Shown piece after piece: positions 60,905 to 64,000 of a stretch of 64,000 nucleotides of DNA. Position 1 is the stretch's first letter, and every line of letters starts with the position of its first letter. The stretch is from Geosiphon pyriformis (lineage: Eukaryota > Glomeromycota > Glomeromycetes > Archaeosporales > Geosiphonaceae), in NCBI GenBank assembly GCA_016748015.1, contig JAAOMT010000201.1, positions 198,336-262,335 on the forward strand, given 5' to 3'. A program made the translations under genes and the position numbers. The notes under the pieces were generated by a model. The model had not been told where the DNA came from, did no database searches, and was given only the letters and a program-made list of their open reading frames with translations.

Positions 60905-61861
60905 TGTTATCAGAGGTTTTTGGTCTTTTTTTTGAATGTTGTTAATTTCTGTTTGTTGTAAATTCACATTTTTTAGAAGCAGTTGAACCTCCAATAACTG
61001 AATTTATCTTCAAATTATCTTCTATAATTTGAACTCCTGGGCTTATAAGTGGAATGGCCAATTCTATGTCAATTATTTTATGTAATTACATTGTAGTAAA
61101 CATCAACTCTTTTCCAAGAATTGCTCATCTGGAAGCTTACTAAAAATATGTAGTTACTTTGCTGTGAAAGTCAATTCTTCTACAAGAATTTTGTCTATAG
61201 ACTACTTTGATAATTATAATAAGAAAAGAAAAGAAAAATAAAAGAAATAGAATTTTGTTAAGGAAAATGTTTTCTATCCAGCCCTGGAGTCACTAACAGT
61301 TTATTGAAATTGGTAGCTAATCAATTTCAAAACGTTAGTTGTGTTGAGAAAATTTCAAGTGTAATAATTTAAGAATTTGGTTTTTGAATATTTTAATTTT
61401 TATTTGATTTTATAAAAGATGATTTGTTCTAATTAAGATATTTAAAGTAAGATACTATGGTAAAATATGAGAAGATACATTTTTTTGAAGAGAAAAGTTC
61501 TTCTTTTATACAACTTGTTATAGTACTAGTCTTTGAATTTGCACTTTTTTCTTTGCTCTAATTTCAGCAAACTAAAGCTATATTTCGGTAAACTACAAGT
61601 TATTTCACTGAATTATTGATTATTTTAGCCAATTTTTATTAATTTCGACGAATTTTGATTATGTTAAATGGTTCAGGGTATTGTGTAATTTAATCATCTT
61701 AATTTTTATGGTACAAATTGGATTATTGGTTAAATGATGATAATTGCTAATTTAATTAAATAATAGATAATAATTGAAATAATAATCATATATGCTAATT
61801 AATAATAGGAATTATGAAAGTAATTTTATGCTAATTAACAGCTAAAATTCTACTGGTAACA
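60905..61861 (-). repeat. 5' LTR of G (family B, subtype 1)
   Basis: 957 bp from TGTTATCAGAGG to CTGGTAACA. It shares subtype features with 35321-36290. Confidence 0.92.
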
Positions 61862-62495
61862 ACAGTAGTAATCAAAATCTTAATGGTATTGGCAATTGGA
61901 ATTTAAATTTTTCAAAATAATTGTTATAAGTTCCTAATAATTCTGCTTTCTTTTGTTTACTTTGAAATAGGAGTTGTCTAAATGTTGATGTTGTATTTGA
62001 TGTGGATGTGTCTGCTAATGTGATATTGATGGTACTTCCGGATATGTAATAATATGATGGATATAGTGGAAATTCAATTCTTTGTTTCTTTAATATTGGT
62101 AATTATATTCCTTTTGGAATTGCTGCTGGTGTTTGTAACTTTTTTTTACTCTTATTTGCATAGATAATGGGAAATTGTCGTTGAGTATATCTTTTAATTT
62201 CTTGAGTAATTTTCTTGATAATTGGTGCAAAACTGTGATTTTATGGTAAGCTAGTATATTGGATTAATTCTATATAGAAATTTTTTCTTGCTGATTTAAT
62301 GTCAACTGGTCTTCCTAAAAAATCAGTGATTTTTTCATTGACATAAAAGTTGAAGGCTAATTCTGCTGAATAATAGTTGTTGGTTAAGCCTAATTGTTGG
62401 CTGTACTATTAAAATAAGGATTTGGTAAATCCTAAATGATTTGTTTCTATTATTTTTGATTCTGCTATTTTTGGATGACTGATGTTAGTGCTAGT
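61862..62495 (-). pseudogene. Gag N-terminal half, element J
   Basis: Minus strand: ETNHLGFTKSLF, LTNNYYSAELAFNFYVNEKI, TDFLGRPVDIKSARKNFYIE, FAPIIKKITQEIKRYTQRQF, STSNTTSTFRQLLFQSKQKK and AELLGTYNNYFEKFKFQLP. It breaks at 61862 against the G LTR. Confidence 0.8.
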
Positions 62496-62507
62496 TCTCT
62501 GTAAAAT

Positions 62508-62528
62508 TATACCTTACAAGAAGCACCA
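62508..62528 (-). other. Primer binding site of J
   Basis: On the element strand TGGTGCTTCTTGTAAGGTAT, two bases from the LTR; family A type. Confidence 0.78.
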
Positions 62529-62530
62529 AA

Positions 62531-63334
62531 TATTACAGATGATTATTTGGAGTCTCAAAACAAATAACAAATCTATAACTTAATGTTTAATTAATTTAAT
62601 GATATAGATCTCTGATGATTTTGTCTCTGGAGGTTTTCATGATTTGAAAATTTTGGTTGAGTTCTTTATATAATAAACAGAGATTTGATAATAATGTTGC
62701 TGTTATTGGTAAGTTGTTTCCCAATTTTTTTTTTCAGCTTGATAACCAGTTTATTTTGGCAGTTATGCTCTTTAGTAAGCTATCCGTTAATATATATATA
62801 ATATTACTCTTCTTTTAGATCTTTTATCAGGCTATCCATGACATTAATAATTCAGTGTTTAATCCTCAATCAATTAGTAAACACAACAAAATAAAATAAA
62901 TAAATAAAAGAGATAGAGAAAAAATAAAGAAAATAAGCCAAGGCAATTGCAAATTAGTATCTTATTAATAGCCATAATCAAAAACTATTGTTCTAGTATG
63001 GTCAAGTATCGATTACTATTAACACTTTATGTTAATAATGAAAAGTGGATTGAGATAACAAATAATTATTTATTGATAGTTTTGATTTGGAAGGTTGCTT
63101 AGATGAAATCTAAACTGAGATGTCTTGATAATGTTTTTTTCTGCTTTTAATACTCTTGCTATATATACATAATTTAGGTTCTACAAAATCACTCACATTT
63201 TCGAATAATGTGCTATGATTTTTTGAATAATACTCACATTGCTTGAACAATATGCTCATATGCTAACTACTATTCTTTTATTGGTTTATCTGTTTTTCTT
63301 ACTATTTTTTTTCTCTGTTTTTCTATGAATAACA
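62531..63334 (-). repeat. 5' LTR of J
   Basis: 804 bp from TATTACAGAT to GAATAACA. It has a minimal AATGTGCTATG module at about 63200-63250. Hairpin 1 (63016-63038) has its loop flipped relative to the other minus-strand copies. Confidence 0.9.
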
Positions 63335-63959
63335 GCAAGAGTTCAATTAGAACTAACCATTTTTATCTCTATATTTTGTCCAGAAAAGAAATTTTATAAA
63401 AAAAAATTAAATATACTTCTCAAGCAGGATGTAAAAAAAAAGAGAGGAGAAAGAAAAAGGAGTGAAAAACTTGGATAGAAGACAAAAACAATTATATACA
63501 ATATACTTGGTCTTCAAGCTAGAAAAAATTAAAAAATCTTTAGCTTATGGGACTGAACTCTTCAAAACAGAGGAGTAAACACCAGACAACACTCAAGAGT
63601 AAAAAAAAAGACTCCTTTCAACATATTGGTTTTACAAAATTGGGAAACAATTAGATTTAAAAAACCCATACAAAGACTACAACCAGAAAACTTTTAATAA
63701 AAAAGCAATATAACAAGTAAAAAAATTCGTAAAAAGAAGCAACCTGACACTATACTACAAAGCAATATGTTAATTATATGTCACTTTCCAATATTGTCCA
63801 AACATACTATTAAAAAAGACAACAGTCAACAACATAGGACAAATGACCAATCAACAGTTCAAAAATCTACAAAAAACTATAGTTAATATAACCATTGAAC
63901 ATTACACAAACAAAGTTCTATTAACAGACACAACTGATTTTGCAAAAGCTCAATATTAA
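63335..63959 (+). pseudogene. 3' accessory ORF, element K
   Basis: Recognisable in the second half: YWFYKIGKQLDLKNPYKDYN, KKFVKRSNLTLYYKAIC, LYVTFQYCPNILLKKTTVNN, IGQMTNQQFKNLQKTIVNIT and the end LLTDTTDFAKAQY-stop (63957-63959). It aligns with the E and element 1 copies. The first 300 bases are too decayed to assign a frame. Confidence 0.72.
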
Positions 63960-63974
63960 AAAAGAAGAAGATAA
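63957..63974 (+). other. Polypurine tract of K
   Basis: AAAAAAGAAGAAGATAA before TATTACTTGA. Confidence 0.82.
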
Positions 63975-64000
63975 TATTACTTGAAAAAAAAAAGCTTATT
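63975..64000 (+). repeat. 3' LTR of K, first 26 bases
   Basis: It starts TATTACTTGAAAA, as the other family A LTRs (TGTTACTTATA), and is cut by the window end. Confidence 0.75.

Larger units (their letters stand above)
35321..61861 (-). mobile_element. Element G (family B Ty3/gypsy), interrupted three times
   Basis: A minus-strand element with 3' LTR 35321-36290 and 5' LTR 60905-61861 of the same LTR subtype. Without its insertions (solo LTR 38465-39268, E, I) it is about 7.9 kb: gag, protease, Cys modules, dUTPase, linker, RT, partial RNase H, 3' ORF. Integrase is missing. The flanks (ACCA left, ACAG right) do not form a target duplication and lie in two differently oriented elements, D and J. 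Confidence 0.88.
61862..63334 (-). mobile_element. Element J (family A), 5' end only
   Basis: Minus-strand gag N-terminal half, primer site and 5' LTR. The rest of J should lie to the left but the sequence there is element G, then plus-strand D, so J is truncated or rearranged. Its LTR is set in the 3' ORF of K (right flank GCAA). Confidence 0.83.
63335..64000 (+). mobile_element. Element K (family A), 3' end at window edge
   Basis: Plus-strand 3' ORF, polypurine tract and the first 26 bases of a 3' LTR, cut by the end of the window. It hosts the J insertion on its left. Confidence 0.82.

Overview
This window is a 64-kb nest of mutually inserted LTR retrotransposons. I found no host protein gene, rRNA or tRNA gene. 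The DNA is strongly AT-rich. Nearly every pol reading frame is a Ty3/gypsy (Metaviridae) type with gene order protease - RT - RNase H - integrase. The base composition, absence of host genes, heavy C-to-T/G-to-A decay and one degenerate Tc1/mariner copy fit a transposon-rich early-diverging fungus, for example an arbuscular mycorrhizal (Glomeromycotina) fungus. That assignment is inference.

Two related families are present; the labels are mine. Family A has LTRs of 720-940 bp and full elements of about 10.1 kb. Family B has LTRs of 955-980 bp. Both make 4-bp target duplications and have LTRs ending TGTTA...TAACA (or TATTA/TAATA). Both share an unusual order: gag (CCHC knuckle) - aspartic protease - Cys-rich module 1 - Cys-rich module 2 - acidic Asn/Ser/Asp spacer - dUTPase - beta-rich linker - RT - RNase H - integrase - a 3' accessory ORF ending DFDRAQ(Y/S)-stop on the polypurine tract. 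The dUTPase between protease and RT, the Cys modules and the 3' ORF are the best candidates for an undescribed system.

Layout. 1-554: family B LTR at the window edge. 555-2045: 3' end of element 1 (A, +), inserted in element 2. 2046-13691: element 2 (A, +), itself split by a Tc1/mariner copy (4813-5988) in its dUTPase and by mini-element F (6874-9805, TSD CCAT) in its RT. 13692-31876: element C (A, -), the oldest layer, split by full-length element A2 (16281-26423, -, TSD CCAG) and a solo LTR (30898-31765). 31877-35320: 5' half of element D (A, +). 35321-61861: element G (B, -), split by a solo LTR (38465-39268), full-length element E (40141-50356, +, TSD GCTG) and element I (B, 51967-59585, -, TSD CTGG). 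61862-63334: 5' end of element J (A, -). 63335-64000: 3' end of element K (A, +).

All copies carry stops, frameshifts and active-site losses. E and A2 are the most complete; G lacks integrase and I lacks RT, RNase H and integrase. A 20-N gap at 55275-55294 is flanked by two identical 528-bp copies, which is an assembly overlap rather than biology.
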